Assembly (NCBI GenBank): GCA_963743015.1 | Contig: CAVUOD010000017.1 | Location: 186,001 to 250,000, forward strand | DNA length: 64,000 nucleotides | Direction of reading: 5' to 3' | Source: CAVSRC01 sp963743015 | Lineage (GTDB): Bacteria > Pseudomonadota > Alphaproteobacteria > Rhizobiales > Kaistiaceae | In this document: positions 17,040 to 27,640 of the stretch, piece after piece | Layout: every line of letters begins with the position of its first letter | How positions within the stretch are numbered: the stretch's first letter is position 1 | The notes under the pieces: generated by a model | What the model was told of the DNA's origin: nothing | The model's database searches: none | Seen by the model: the letters and a program-made list of their open reading frames with translations, nothing else | Translations under genes and position numbers: made by a program

Positions 17040-18836
17040 ATGACGAAGAAAGACAAGTCGCAATTGCGCTCGAAGGCCTGGTTCAACAACCCGGAGAACC
17101 CCGGCATGACCGCCCTCTATCTGGAGCGGTATCTGAATTTCGGCCTGACGCGCGAGGAACTGCAGTCGGGCAAGCCGATCATCGGCATCGCCCAGACCGG
17201 CTCCGACCTGTCTCCCTGCAACCGGCACCACCTGGAGCTGGCCAAGCGCGTACGCGACGGCATCCACGCCGCCGGCGGCCTTGCGCTGGAGTTTCCGGTC
17301 CACCCCATCCAGGAGACCGGCAAGCGGCCGACCGCGGCGCTTGACCGCAACCTGGCCTATCTCGGCCTGGTTGAGCTGCTCTACGGTTACCCGCTCGACG
17401 GCGTCGTGCTGACCACCGGCTGCGACAAGACCACGCCCGCCTGCATCATGGCCGCCGCCACCGTCGACATTCCGGCGATCGTGCTGTCCGGGGGCCCAAT
17501 GCTCAACGGCTGGTGGAAGGGCAAACGCACCGGCTCCGGCACAACCGTATGGGAATCCCGCGACCGGCTCGCCGCCGGCGAGATCGACTACGACGAGTTC
17601 ATCCAGATCGTCGCCTCCTCGGCGCCCTCCATCGGCCACTGCAACACCATGGGCACGGCGACGACCATGAATTCGCTGGCCGAGGCGCTCGGCATGAGCC
17701 TGCCCGGCTGCGCCGCCATCCCCGCCCCCTATCGCGAGCGCGGGCAGATCGCCTACGAGACCGGCATGCGCGCCGTCGAGATGGTATGGGAGGACCTCAA
17801 GCCGTCCGACATCCTGACGCGAGAGGCCTTCGAGAACACCATCCGGGTCAATTCCGCCATCGGCGGCTCGACCAATGCGCCCATCCACATCAACGCCATC
17901 GCCCGCCACATCGGCGTCAAGCTGACCGTCGAGGATTGGGAGACGGTCGGCCACAAGGTTCCGCTGCTGGTCAATCTTCAGCCCGCCGGCAAGTATCTCG
18001 GCGAGGAGTTCCATCGTGCCGGCGGCGTTCCCGCCGTCGTCAACGAACTGATGAAGCAGGGCCTCATCCACGAAAATGCGATCACCGCCAACGGCCACAC
18101 GATGGGCGACAACTGCCGCGGCCGCGAGATCGAGGACACCGACGTGATCCGCCCGTTCACGGATCCGCTGGTCGCCGATGCCGGCTTCATCGTGCTGAAG
18201 GGCAACCTGTTCGATTCGGCGATCATGAAGACCAGCGTGATTTCGACGGAGTTCCGCGACCGCTACCTCTCCGATCCGAAAAGCCCCAACGCCTTCGAGG
18301 GCCGCGCCGTCGTCTTCGAGGGCCCCGAGGACTACCACCACCGCATCGACGAACCGGAACTGCAGATCGACGAGAACTGCATGCTGTTCATCCGCGGCAC
18401 CGGCCCGATCGGCTATCCCGGCGGCGCCGAGGTGGTCAACATGCAGCCGCCGGCCGAACTCATCAAACGCGGCATCCACTCGCTGCCCTGTATCGGCGAC
18501 GGCCGCCAGTCGGGCACTTCCGGTTCGCCCTCCATCCTCAACGCCTCGCCCGAGGCGGCGGCGGGCGGCGGACTGGCGCTGATCCGGAGCGGCGACCGGG
18601 TGCGCATCGACCTCAACACCGGCGAGGCCAACATCCTGATTTCAGACGAGGAACTGGCCAAGCGGCGGGCCGAACTGGAAGGCCATGGCGGCTTCCCCTT
18701 CCCAAAGAGCCAGACCCCCTGGCAGGAAATCCAGCGCGGCATGGTCGACCAGTTCTCGGAAGGCATGGTGCTCAAGCCGGCGATCAAATACCAGCGCGTC
18801 GCCAAGACCATGGGCATCCCGCGCGACAACCATTGA
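17040..18836 (+). CDS. Pentonate dehydratase, IlvD/Edd family
   Basis: 598 residues from ATG 17040, preceded by GGAAGAAG. IlvD/Edd features: LTTGCDKTTPACIMAAATVD with the first cluster Cys, PSIGHCNTMGTATTMNSLAE with the second, TMGDNCRG with the third, and GGRQSG-like DGRQSGTSGSPSILN near the end. These dehydratases bind a [2Fe-2S] or [4Fe-4S] cluster and Mg2+ and turn sugar acids into 2-keto-3-deoxy acids. Context points to L-arabinonate or D-xylonate as substrate; sequence alone does not decide between them. Confidence 0.87.
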   Translation: MTKKDKSQLRSKAWFNNPENPGMTALYLERYLNFGLTREELQSGKPIIGIAQTGSDLSPCNRHHLELAKRVRDGIHAAGGLALEFPVHPIQETGKRPTAALDRNLAYLGLVELLYGYPLDGVVLTTGCDKTTPACIMAAATVDIPAIVLSGGPMLNGWWKGKRTGSGTTVWESRDRLAAGEIDYDEFIQIVASSAPSIGHCNTMGTATTMNSLAEALGMSLPGCAAIPAPYRERGQIAYETGMRAVEMVWEDLKPSDILTREAFENTIRVNSAIGGSTNAPIHINAIARHIGVKLTVEDWETVGHKVPLLVNLQPAGKYLGEEFHRAGGVPAVVNELMKQGLIHENAITANGHTMGDNCRGREIEDTDVIRPFTDPLVADAGFIVLKGNLFDSAIMKTSVISTEFRDRYLSDPKSPNAFEGRAVVFEGPEDYHHRIDEPELQIDENCMLFIRGTGPIGYPGGAEVVNMQPPAELIKRGIHSLPCIGDGRQSGTSGSPSILNASPEAAAGGGLALIRSGDRVRIDLNTGEANILISDEELAKRRAELEGHGGFPFPKSQTPWQEIQRGMVDQFSEGMVLKPAIKYQRVAKTMGIPRDNH

Positions 18837-18852
18837 GGTCCTGCGATCGCCG

Positions 18853-19041
18853 ATGGGCAAGATCAACGCCGCGTGGCACCGGGCCAACCCGATGCCCAGG
18901 CGCCCGACGCTCGATCAGCGCGTCGCCTGGCATCTGGAGCATGCCCGGAACTGCGGCTGCCGGGCGATAACCGGCAAGCTGAAGGAAGAATTCGAGCGGC
19001 GCGGGATTGCAATCCCGCCGCCGCCCGACAAGCCGGGCTGA
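18853..19041 (+). CDS. Small conserved protein of unknown function
   Basis: 62 residues: MGKINAAWHRANPMPRRPTL, then DQRVAWHLEHARNCGCR and an amphipathic end. The layout (AWH..N.MP..PTL.QR..WH..HA..C.CR) is one I associate with short hypothetical proteins of Hyphomicrobiales. The CGC pair is notable. It starts 16 bases after the dehydratase stop and may be read through from it, but has no evident metabolic link. Confidence 0.6.
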   Translation: MGKINAAWHRANPMPRRPTLDQRVAWHLEHARNCGCRAITGKLKEEFERRGIAIPPPPDKPG

Positions 19042-19099
19042 GGCCCCCCGCCCCTGCGCCCGCCTCCGCCGGCCCCACCAGCCGGCAATGCAATTTCGA

Positions 19100-19369
19100 T
19101 CAGTGCGCGCGAATCCACTCGCGGGCGGCGCGCTGCGCCTCGGCGATGGCCGCCTCGGTCATCTCGCGGGCGACTTCCTGGCGGTAATTAGCCGCCTCAG
19201 GGATGCCCCTCGCCGCCGCCAGATTGAACCACTTGTGCGCCGCCACCAGGTCCGTCTCGGCCTCGCCGCCGCTCGAATAGAGCATGCCGAGATCGAAGAA
19301 ATTCTGGGCGTTCGGCTTCGCTTCCGCCATCGACGCGAGTTCCGCGCCACCCATGTCCCAACGTGCCAT
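19100..19369 (-). CDS. Short SEL1/TPR-like repeat protein
   Basis: 89 residues from ATG 19369. One SEL1-like repeat (FFDLGMLYSSGGEAETDLVAAHKWFNLAAARGIPEAANYR) followed by a helix (REMTEAAIAEAQRAAREW). No signal peptide. Single SEL1 units of this size are common in alphaproteobacteria and probably mediate protein contacts. Transcribed alone. An in-frame ATG 12 codons upstream lacks family-like sequence. Confidence 0.7.
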   Translation of the reverse strand: MARWDMGGAELASMAEAKPNAQNFFDLGMLYSSGGEAETDLVAAHKWFNLAAARGIPEAANYRQEVAREMTEAAIAEAQRAAREWIRAH

Positions 19370-19718
19370 GACACTTCCCCTTCTGTCCCTGTCGCCGGCG
19401 ATCATGTCCCCATCGCTCGGCCGATAGGGCGAGTGTCACGGCCGGCGATCAAAAGCCGGTTAAGGAGCGCGCTTAACAAATTTCCACCGGGCGCGAAGCA
19501 ATTCGCTAAGCATGACCGGCCGCGGCCTTTGAATCGCTTGCCTTTTCGGCGCGGCCGCGGTCGCCGATTTACCCGCTGTTCACAGGCCGGCAACCGACGG
19601 TTCACCACATGCGCAATCGCCGTTTCGGCGCATCATCACCGCAACCGGGCCATCTCCTTGGGCAAAGCCGGCAAATGGCGGATAATTGTCCCGAATTCAT
19701 TCAAGCGGAGCGACGACC
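19370..19718. promoter_or_regulatory. Divergent intergenic region with inverted repeat
   Basis: 350 bases between the SEL1 gene and the lipoprotein gene. Contains an exact inverted repeat GTTAAG-N7-CTTAAC at 19459-19477 within a local AT-richer patch, suggesting a dimer-bound operator. No other feature recognised. Confidence 0.4.
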
Positions 19719-20231
19719 ATGAAAGCCCGTTTCCCGACCCTTTTCATCGTGTTGCTGGCGGCCCTCGGACTTGCCGGCTGCTTCACCAGCAACCAGCCGC
19801 TCTTCGGCGACGATCAGGCCGTGGCGCCCTATGCCAAGATCACCTTCGTCAAGCACGACGCCAGCGATGCCAAGACGGCGACGCTGACGCGCGAGGGCAA
19901 GGCCTACGTCACCAAGACCAAGGACGGCACCGTAACCATGCGTTTCATGCCGCTCGGCGACGACCTCTATCTGGCTGAATCGTCTGCCGAGCAGAAGGGC
20001 CAGACCATGCGCCTCTATGGCGTGGTCAAGCTGGACAAGGCGAAGCTGCTGGCGGTGACCTACAAGACCTTCGCCCGCGACGGCGACATCGGGCCGGGCC
20101 TGCCCGCCTGCAAGGCCGACAACAGCAGCGTCGTCTGCATCGAGGATGTCAATGCCTTCGTGGCGCTGGCCAAGGCGGCGATCGCCGCCGGCGACAAGCC
20201 CGACACGGTCTATGACGTGACGCTCCAGTAG
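19719..20231 (+). CDS. Putative lipoprotein
   Basis: 170 residues from ATG 19719. Lipoprotein signal peptide FPTLFIVLLAALGLAGC with lipobox LAGC; Cys about residue 21 would be acylated. The mature part (MRFMPLGDDLYLAESSAEQK, YGVVKLDKAKLLAVTYKTFA) looks like a small beta-rich domain. Residues PACKADNSSVVCIED could form a disulfide. No family recognised with confidence. Single gene with ribosome site AGCGGAGCGA. Confidence 0.7.
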   Translation: MKARFPTLFIVLLAALGLAGCFTSNQPLFGDDQAVAPYAKITFVKHDASDAKTATLTREGKAYVTKTKDGTVTMRFMPLGDDLYLAESSAEQKGQTMRLYGVVKLDKAKLLAVTYKTFARDGDIGPGLPACKADNSSVVCIEDVNAFVALAKAAIAAGDKPDTVYDVTLQ

Positions 20232-20314
20232 GCCGCGGCCGGCACGGCGCCGGCCTGACACCGCCCTCGTGTTGTCGGTGGTGCCAGGCCGGACGGTGAG
20301 ATGTCGGACCGGGA

Positions 20315-20659
20315 TCATTCCTGCCTGACTATATCCACCGAGATTTCCACTGCCGGAACCGTTCCCCTGTTCTCAAGCCAGTGCAGGGTGTTCCTGTCCT
20401 CGGGCCAGCCGACTCCCGGCCCATAGTCCGTGGCGACACCATTGCGATGATCGGTGATCGTTCCCTGCAGGATGTAGACGATGCCTGGCCTGTCCTTATG
20501 ATCGTGGAGCGGACCGAAGACGCCGCCGGGCTCAATGGTCACCATGCGCATTCGCAGTTGACGTCCTGCCATGCCCTCGATCTCAGGGCCAAGGTCAACC
20601 GTCGAAAGCAAATTCACCGTCACACCTCGGGTCTCAGGTGCCGCCTGCTCGTTCGTCAT
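20315..20659 (-). CDS. Cupin-domain protein
   Basis: 114 residues from ATG 20659. Cupin motif 1-like PGGVFGPLHDHKDRPGIVYILQG and motif 2-like WPEDRNTLHWLENRGTVPA give a single conserved beta-barrel. The metal-binding His pair (HDH) and Glu/Gln positions are partly present. Small single-domain cupins often bind a metal and act in sugar or small-molecule metabolism or stress; no substrate can be named. The stop is followed by a short gap to the lipoprotein (convergent). Confidence 0.75.
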   Translation of the reverse strand: MTNEQAAPETRGVTVNLLSTVDLGPEIEGMAGRQLRMRMVTIEPGGVFGPLHDHKDRPGIVYILQGTITDHRNGVATDYGPGVGWPEDRNTLHWLENRGTVPAVEISVDIVRQE

Positions 20660-20820
20660 CGGGCTCTCCGCTCTGAGCTGATCGTGCGCCGAAGGAGGTG
20701 TCCTGTGTGGGGCCGCCGCCCGGGTACCGCCGCCCGCGCTTTGTCTACCTGTGTCTGCCCCTCTCCTCGCCCCGTCGGCGCAAGGCTCGCCGCGGACGCT
20801 TCGCTTTGCAAGCGCATCCT

Positions 20821-21228
20821 TCACCCGTCAACGACGTTGCAAGCCTCGTCGGCGTCGGCGCTGACCTCGTCGAGATAGTCGTAGAATTCGTCGGAGCTGA
20901 CCTTGACGGTGGCCAGCAGCAGGACGACCTCCTCGAGGATCTTGCGCTTGAGTTCGCCCCGGCGCTCCGCGACGCACACCATGTCGTCGCCGCTGCAGGC
21001 GCGGGCGCGCCGGCAAGCCTGATGCGGGCAATCCGCCCACATGCGGAACCTGTTCGCGACCACCAGGGTGAGCACGACTGCCCCTTCCTCCGGCCCCAGC
21101 GCCTTCCGCTCCACGATATGACCGTCGGCTTCGTCTTCCGCGTTGCCGGGCCTCACCGGCGCGGCCGGCCGCCGCCTCCGCCTGCGCTTCCCTGCCGTCC
21201 GCGATAGCCTGGTGGACTCGACCTGCAT
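20821..21228 (-). CDS. Small conserved protein with Cys-rich motif
   Basis: 135 residues from ATG 21228. A basic N-terminus (RTAGKRRRRRRP) is followed by CPHQACRRARACSGD, with three Cys and one His, then MVCVAERRGELKRKILEEVV and an acidic end (DEFYDYLDEVSADAD). The Cys/His cluster could bind zinc. I recognise the CPH..CRRA..C layout as recurrent in hypothetical proteins of this order, but have no function. Confidence 0.55.
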   Translation of the reverse strand: MQVESTRLSRTAGKRRRRRRPAAPVRPGNAEDEADGHIVERKALGPEEGAVVLTLVVANRFRMWADCPHQACRRARACSGDDMVCVAERRGELKRKILEEVVLLLATVKVSSDEFYDYLDEVSADADEACNVVDG

Positions 21229-21712
21229 CGCACGCACCTTCCCGTTCCCGCGAGCGATTGGCTCCGGGTCATGATGGTTTCTCCGTCCCGTCCCTGTCTC
21301 CTGGCCCCTCATCTCCTGCGAGACATAAGGGGGTGGCGGGCGCCCGGCGAATGCCGTGCGGTATTCCGCGAGACTGGGGCGCTCGCCCGAGCGCCCGCCG
21401 CGGCGATTTTATCCCGTCTCCCGGCAGGCTCTTTGCCCCGAAGGTAGATGGGGCTCAGGCCCTTAAGGCCAGCCGGTCGCAAGACCGACGATCCCGCCGG
21501 GAACGCCCCGAGGGGGAGAGGTCGGAAGCCTCTCCCGAGCGGGGGCACCGCTCCGCTCCCCCCATGAAGTTCCGGTCGACACGGGACCCCTTTTCGGGAG
21601 CGGACGACGCATCGTCTCATGGGTTTGAGGGGGCGGGGATAGATTTATTTTCTGGATTATCCGCAGCCCCGAGATGGCCCGGAACAGGCCCGCGCCATGA
21701 CGAAGACGCCCG
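21229..21712. other. Intergenic region, no gene seen
   Basis: About 480 bases between the hypothetical gene and the end of the EamA transporter. Around 21500-21600 there is GC-rich repetitive sequence (CCCCGAGGGGGAGAGG and CTCCCGAGCGGGGGCACC) that can form hairpins. No reading frame here looks coding. Confidence 0.4.
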
Positions 21713-22690
21713 TCAGCCGCCGCGCTTCGGCGCGAGGCTGGCGCGTGCCGCCTTGCGCAACTCGATGACAAGCACACCGGCCACGATGAAGGCGGCGCCG
21801 ACCGCATGATACCAGGCGATCGTCTCGCCGAGCGATGAGCCAGGCCAGAAATGCCGTGAACACCATCTGCGTATAATTCAGCGCGCCCGCTTTCGAGGCG
21901 CCAAGGATGTCGCACGCTCCAGTTGTAGAACAGGTACATCAGGGCGCCGCCGGGCACCGCGGCATAGGCCAGCGCGACATAGCCCTTGAGGGCCAGGTGG
22001 CTGTGCTGGCCGTACCAGATTTCGGCGAGCCAGCCCGGAAGCGTCACCAGGGACGCGCCAATCAGCAGGACCAGCAGCAGCGGCAGCCGCTGCACGGTCG
22101 AACTTCGCCCGTTCGAGCAGGATCGTGTAGCCGGCAAAGGTGAGCGCGGCGATGACGACCAGCAGGTCGCCGACGCCGAACTTCATGCCGAGCAGCACCG
22201 CCAGGCTGCCCTGCACCGCGACCAGCACGATGCCGGCGAAAGCGACGAGCGAGCCGAGGACCTGCCAAGGCCCCATGACCTCGCGCAGGAACACGGCGGC
22301 GAGCACCATGGTGATGATCGGCGCCGTCGAGAAGATGATGCCAGCGTTGATCGCCGTGGTGAAGGCGAGCGCGCTGTAGACCAGCCCCTGGGTGATGCCG
22401 AGACCGATGGCGCCGATCAGCAATGCCTGCCAGCCACGACCGCGCAGGAAGGCGATCACGGCGCCGCGCTCGCCCCAGGCCAGAGGCAGCAGGATCAACG
22501 CGGCAATGGTCAGCCGCCAGAAGCACATGGTCCAGGGCGGCATCTCGTCGACGCCGAACTTGGCGGCGACGAACACGCCGCTCACCAGGAACCACGCCGT
22601 CAGGCCGGCGGCATAGCCGGCGCCGAGAGAGCCGGAGCCGATCTTCGGCCCGCTCGCCGGATGATCGGTCGGCCAGACATGGGCTACCAT
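21713..22690 (-). CDS. EamA/DMT-superfamily transporter (three frame breaks)
   Basis: About 325 residues when repaired, from ATG 22690 with a GGGGGGAGG ribosome site. Ten predicted membrane helices in two EamA halves: AWFLVSGVFVAAKFGVDEMP, WRLTIAALILLPLAW, GLGITQGLVYSALAFTTAIN, APIITMVLAAVFLRE, then LALKGYVALAYAAVPGG and NYTQMVFTAFLAWLI. Frames change near 22100, 21908 and 21832, and the last frame ends with ELRKAARASLAPKRGG. Family members export or import metabolites such as amino acids; the substrate is unknown. Monocistronic. Confidence 0.75.
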
Positions 22691-22849
22691 CGGTGCCTCC
22701 CCCCGATTGCGCCAAAGACCGATCATAACCTGCGCCTGCCATCGGGCAATGCACCGATGGCCTCGACACATCGTTGGTGCCCGGCCGCAACCGCGCTTCC
22801 AGCAATCGCAGGCGCCCGAGATCGCAACGCAGAGGTCGGCGACTACCGG

Positions 22850-23010
22850 GTCCCTGCCTGCGCGGGAACGACAGATGAAGGACGCAGCCGTCGCCCCATA
22901 CCCCTGCCTGGGTCAACGCCTGCGCGGGAACGAAAGGGAGAAGATGTTCCGCACCTCCCGAAATCGCTAACGCGATTTCGACCTCCCCTCAAGGGGGAGG
23001 TTGGCGTGCC
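22850..23010. repeat. Extragenic repeat and hairpin patch upstream of the EamA gene
   Basis: CCTGCGCGGGAACGA occurs twice, about 60 bases apart (near 22856 and 22918). It is followed by two adjacent hairpins: GAAATCGC/GCGATTTC (around 22961-22980) and an ACCTCCC/GGGGAGGT type stem (around 22981-23002). Typical of intergenic REP-like sequence in this order; it may also end the gatB transcript. Confidence 0.5.
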
Positions 23011-23034
23011 GCGCTGCCTGCCTGGCGCCCGCTC

Positions 23035-24517
23035 TCAGAGCCCCAGCTTCTGCTTAAGCAGTGCGTTGACCGCCTGCGGGTTGGCCTTGCCGCCGCTGGC
23101 CTTCATGACCTGGCCGACGAACCAGCCGATCGCCTGCGGCTTGGCGTGAACGTCGGCGACCTTGCCCGGATTGGCGGCGATGACCTCGTCGACGATCTTC
23201 TCGATCGCGCCGGTGTCGGTGACCTGCTTCAAGCCCACGGGCCTCGACGATTGTCGCCGGGTCGCCGCCCTCGCGCCCAGACGATCTCGAACAGCTCCTT
23301 GGCGATCTTGCCGGAAATCGTGCCCGCGCCGATGAGGCCGAGGATGGTGCCGAGCTGGTCGGCCGAGACCGGGCTGTCGGAAATCGACAGGCCCTCGCGG
23401 TTGAGCCGCCCGGAAAGGTCGTTGATCACCCAGTTGGCCGCCGCCTTGGCGTTCGCGTCCCTTGGCCAGCCGCCTCGAAATAGTCGGCGACCTCGCGCTC
23501 GGCGGTGAGCACGCCGGCATCGTAGGGGCTGAGGCCCAGCGCCGAGACGAAGCGCGCCTTGCGCGCGTCCGGCAGTTCGGGAAGGCCGGCGGCGAGTTCG
23601 TCCACGAAAGCCTGCTCGAACTCCAGCGGCAGAAGGTCGGGATCGGGGAAATAGCGGTAGTCGTGCGCTTCTTCCTTGGAGCGCATCGACGTGGTCTCGC
23701 CGCGGTCCGGATCGAAGCGGCGGGTCTCCTGGTCGATGGTGCCGCCGTCCTCGAGAATGGCGATCTGGCGGCGCGCCTCGTAGTCGATCGCCTCGCCGAT
23801 GAAGCGGATCGAGTTCATGTTCTTGATCTCGCAGCGGGTGCCGAGCGGCGCGCCGGGCTTGCGCACGGAAACGTTGACGTCGGCCTTGAGCGAGCCCTCG
23901 TCCATGTTGCCGTCGCAGGTGCCGAGATAGCGCAGGATCGAGCGCAGCTTGGCGAGATAGGCCTTGGCCTCGTCGGCCGAACGGATGTCGGGCTTCGAGA
24001 CGATCTCCATCAGCGCCACGCCGGAGCGGTTGAGGTCGACCAGGCTCGATGTCGGGCTCTGGTCGTGGATCGATTTGCCGGCGTCCTGCTCCAGATGCAG
24101 CCGCTCGATGCCGATGGTGAAGCTGTCGCCGCCCTCGAGATCGACGGTGACCAGCCCCTCGCCGACGATCGGCTGCTGGTATTGCGAAATCTGGTAGCCC
24201 TGCGGCAGGTCCGGGTAGAAATAGTTCTTCCGCTCGAAACGGCTCTTCAGGTTGATCGCGGCCTTGAGGCCGAGGCCGGTGCGCACCGCCTGCGCCACGC
24301 ATTCGCGATTGAGCACCGGCAGCATGCCGGGCATGGCGGCATCGACCAGGCTGACATGGGAATTGGGCGCGCCGCCGAAGGCAGTGGAGGCGCCCGAGAA
24401 CAGCTTGGAGTGCGAGATGACCTGGGCATGGACCTCCATGCCGACGATCACCTCCCAGTCGCCGGTGGCGCCCTTGATCAGCTTGCCGGAGCCCGGCGCA
24501 CGTTCGGGCGTCGTCAC
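23035..24517 (-). CDS. gatB: Asp-tRNA(Asn)/Glu-tRNA(Gln) amidotransferase subunit B (two frame breaks)
   Basis: About 494 residues when repaired. GatB signature WEVIVGMEVHAQVISHSKLF, then MPGMLPVLNRECVAQAVRTG, FERKNYFYPDLPQGYQISQY, LHLEQDAGKSIHD, LVDLNRSGVALMEIVSKPD, and the C-terminal YqeY-like tail (IGWFVGQVMKASGGKANPQA). GatB binds the mischarged tRNA and phosphorylates it for amidation. Frames change near 23462 and 23242. GTG 24517 is chosen because it overlaps the preceding stop (GTGA). Last gene of the gat operon; an essential function in organisms lacking AsnRS or GlnRS, so the breaks are likely errors. Confidence 0.9.
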
Positions 24518-24805
24518 AGGCCGCCCTCCGTCAGCAGGGCCGCGGCAATCGTGTCCCACTCTTCGCCGAGCGGTTGCTTCGCATGGGGCTTGCCGGCGCG
24601 GGCGTACCAGTAGCCGGCATTGCCCTCGTCGCCCTCGACCCGGTGGAGATGGGCATGCACCCAGGCGGCCGTCGGCGCCCTCGTCGTCCTGGACGGTCTT
24701 GTGCGCCGTGTGCCAGTCGCCCTTGGCCAGATGCCACAGCGCCGTCAGCGGGGCGCTCGCCCCGGCCGGCGGCGCCGCGCCGTCGCGAAGCTCGGAGGGG
24801 GTCAT
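24514..24805 (-). CDS. Small conserved protein between ridA and gatB (one frame break)
   Basis: About 97 residues when repaired: MTPSELRDGAAPPAGASAPL, ALWHLAKGDWHTAHKTVQDD, then after a frame break near 24672 WVHAHLHRVEGDEGNAGYW and YARAGKPHAKQPLGEEWDTI. The pattern of two amphipathic helical hairpins (LWH..GDW..AH...QDD, WVHA.LHR.EGD..NA.YWY..AG) matches a known but uncharacterised short family. The ATG overlaps the ridA stop and its stop overlaps the gatB start, so it is translationally coupled on both sides. Confidence 0.75.
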
Positions 24806-25196
24806 TCTCTGTCTCCTTCCACCACCGCGTCGAACTCGATCTCGACCAGCCAGTCGGGGTCGAGCAGCGTCTTGACCACGACCATGGTCGCCGCCGGGCG
24901 GATCTTTCCGAAGGTCTCGCCATGGGCGCGGCCGGCCGTCTCCCAGTCCGCGGCGTTCACCAGATAGATGCGCGTGCGGATGACATCGGAAAGGCCGGCG
25001 CCGGCCTTGGCCAGGACTTCTGCGGCGATGGCGCAGCAGCGGCGGACCTGCGCCGCAACGTCGCCGACGCCCGCCGTCTTGCCGTCCGGACCGATCGGCG
25101 CGGTGCCGCTCACGGCGATCACGTTGCCGATGCGCACCGCCCGCGAAAAGCCGATCACCGGCTCATAGGGGCTGGCGGAGGAGATGTTTTGCCGGC

Positions 25197-25200
<4 letters not shown>
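24802..25200 (-). CDS. RidA-family protein (YjgF/YER057c/UK114)
   Basis: 132 residues from ATG 25200. RidA-like core: NVIAVSGTAPIGPDGKTAG, QVRRCCAIAAEVLAKAGAG, VIRTRIYLVNAADWE, and PAATMVVVKTLLDPDWLVEI with the substrate-binding Arg/Glu positions near the end. RidA proteins hydrolyse reactive 2-aminoacrylate-type enamines/imines. The ATG overlaps the gatA stop (ATGA) and its stop overlaps the next ATG. Placement inside the gat operon is unusual for this family. Confidence 0.85.
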
Positions 25201-26680
<1,480 letters not shown>

Positions 26681-26684
<4 letters not shown>

Positions 26685-27211
26685 GCGGGCTGCAATCGGT
26701 CGGAGGCCAGCCGCATCTCGTAGAAGACGGAATACGGCGTATCGGGATAATCGAGAACGGGGCCGCAGCGGCTGAAGCCGGCGCGCTCGTAGACGCGCCA
26801 TGCGGCTTGGTGGCGGTCGCCGGTTTCGAGCACCAGCCGGCCGATGCCCTCGGCGCGGGCGGCCGCAACGATGGCGTCGAGGATGCGGCCACCAATGCCC
26901 TGCCCCTGCACCTCGGGGCGCGTATACATGCGCTTGACCTCGCCGACGTCACCGAAGCGGCGGAGCGCGCCCATGGCGACGGCGCGCCCGGCAATGCGCG
27001 CCACGAAGACGGTGACCTCCGGCACGGCCATCTCTTCCGGCTTCAGGTGGTAGCAGAACTCGGCCGGAGTCAGTTTGAGCAGCGCCGCGTTCAGTTCGGC
27101 AATCAGTTCGCGCACGTCGTCCTGCAAAGGCGTCTCGGCGGCGATGACGATGCCGCCGGAGATCCCCGGGTCAGGCCCGGGGATGGTCGAACGAACCGCT
27201 TCGCGTGTCAT
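26681..27211 (-). CDS. GNAT-family N-acetyltransferase
   Basis: 176 residues. Acetyl-CoA-binding motif A VKRMYTRPEVQGQGIGGRIL with the Q.x.G.G/A signature (about residue 97), followed by ARAEGIGRLVLETGDRHQAA and YERAGFSRCGPVLDYPD. Residues 9-18 (TIPGPDPGIS) are encoded by a REP-like palindrome at 27162-27184 and are unlikely to belong to the fold. The ATG overlaps the gatC stop and the stop overlaps gatA. Acyl acceptor unknown. Confidence 0.85.
27162..27184. repeat. REP-like palindrome embedded in the GNAT coding sequence
   Basis: Perfect 9-bp arms ATCCCCGGG (27162-27170) and CCCGGGGAT (27176-27184) around TCAGG. The same kind of element occurs between genes in this order. Here it stays in frame and adds PGPDPG to the protein N-terminus. 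Confidence 0.75.
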
Positions 27212-27495
27212 TCGACCACCTTGGGGACGACGTAGAAGTGCGCCTCGCGCACTGGCGCATTGGTGGTGACCGCCTCGGCCTTGGCGCCGTCGGTGACCGC
27301 GTCCTCGCGCAACTTCATCGCCATGGGCAGGACGGCGGTCATCGGCTCGACGCCGGTGACATCCACCTCGTTCAATTGCTCGACGAAGCCGAGGATGGTG
27401 TTGAGGTCTTCCCGGAGCTTCTCCGCCTCCGCGTCGCTGACCGCGATGCGGGCGAGATGCGCCACGCGCTTGACCGTGTCCTTGTCGACCGACAT
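27208..27495 (-). CDS. gatC: Asp-tRNA(Asn)/Glu-tRNA(Gln) amidotransferase subunit C
   Basis: 95 residues, the normal GatC length: MSVDKDTVKRVAHLARIAVS, LREDLNTILGFVEQLNEVDV, VEPMTAVLPMAMKLREDAVT and a C-terminal REAHFYVVPKVVE. GatC is the small belt that stabilises GatA on GatB. First gene of the operon; its TGA overlaps the ATG of the GNAT gene. Confidence 0.95.
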   Translation of the reverse strand: MSVDKDTVKRVAHLARIAVSDAEAEKLREDLNTILGFVEQLNEVDVTGVEPMTAVLPMAMKLREDAVTDGAKAEAVTTNAPVREAHFYVVPKVVE

Positions 27496-27640
27496 CTGGG
27501 CTGAATCCCTTGGAGTTCCGCCCTCTTAGCAGAGGGGCTTTTCCGCCGGCAAGGCCAATGACCGGGCACCTCCGCTCAGCGATTGATCGGCCGTCGGACG
27601 GCGGCTAGCCTCGCCCCAGTCGAGCCGATCGGACAAGACG

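Noticed and set aside
19459..19477. TTAA pair as a CtrA site
   Set aside because: The two TTAA boxes are 9 bases apart; CtrA sites need 7.
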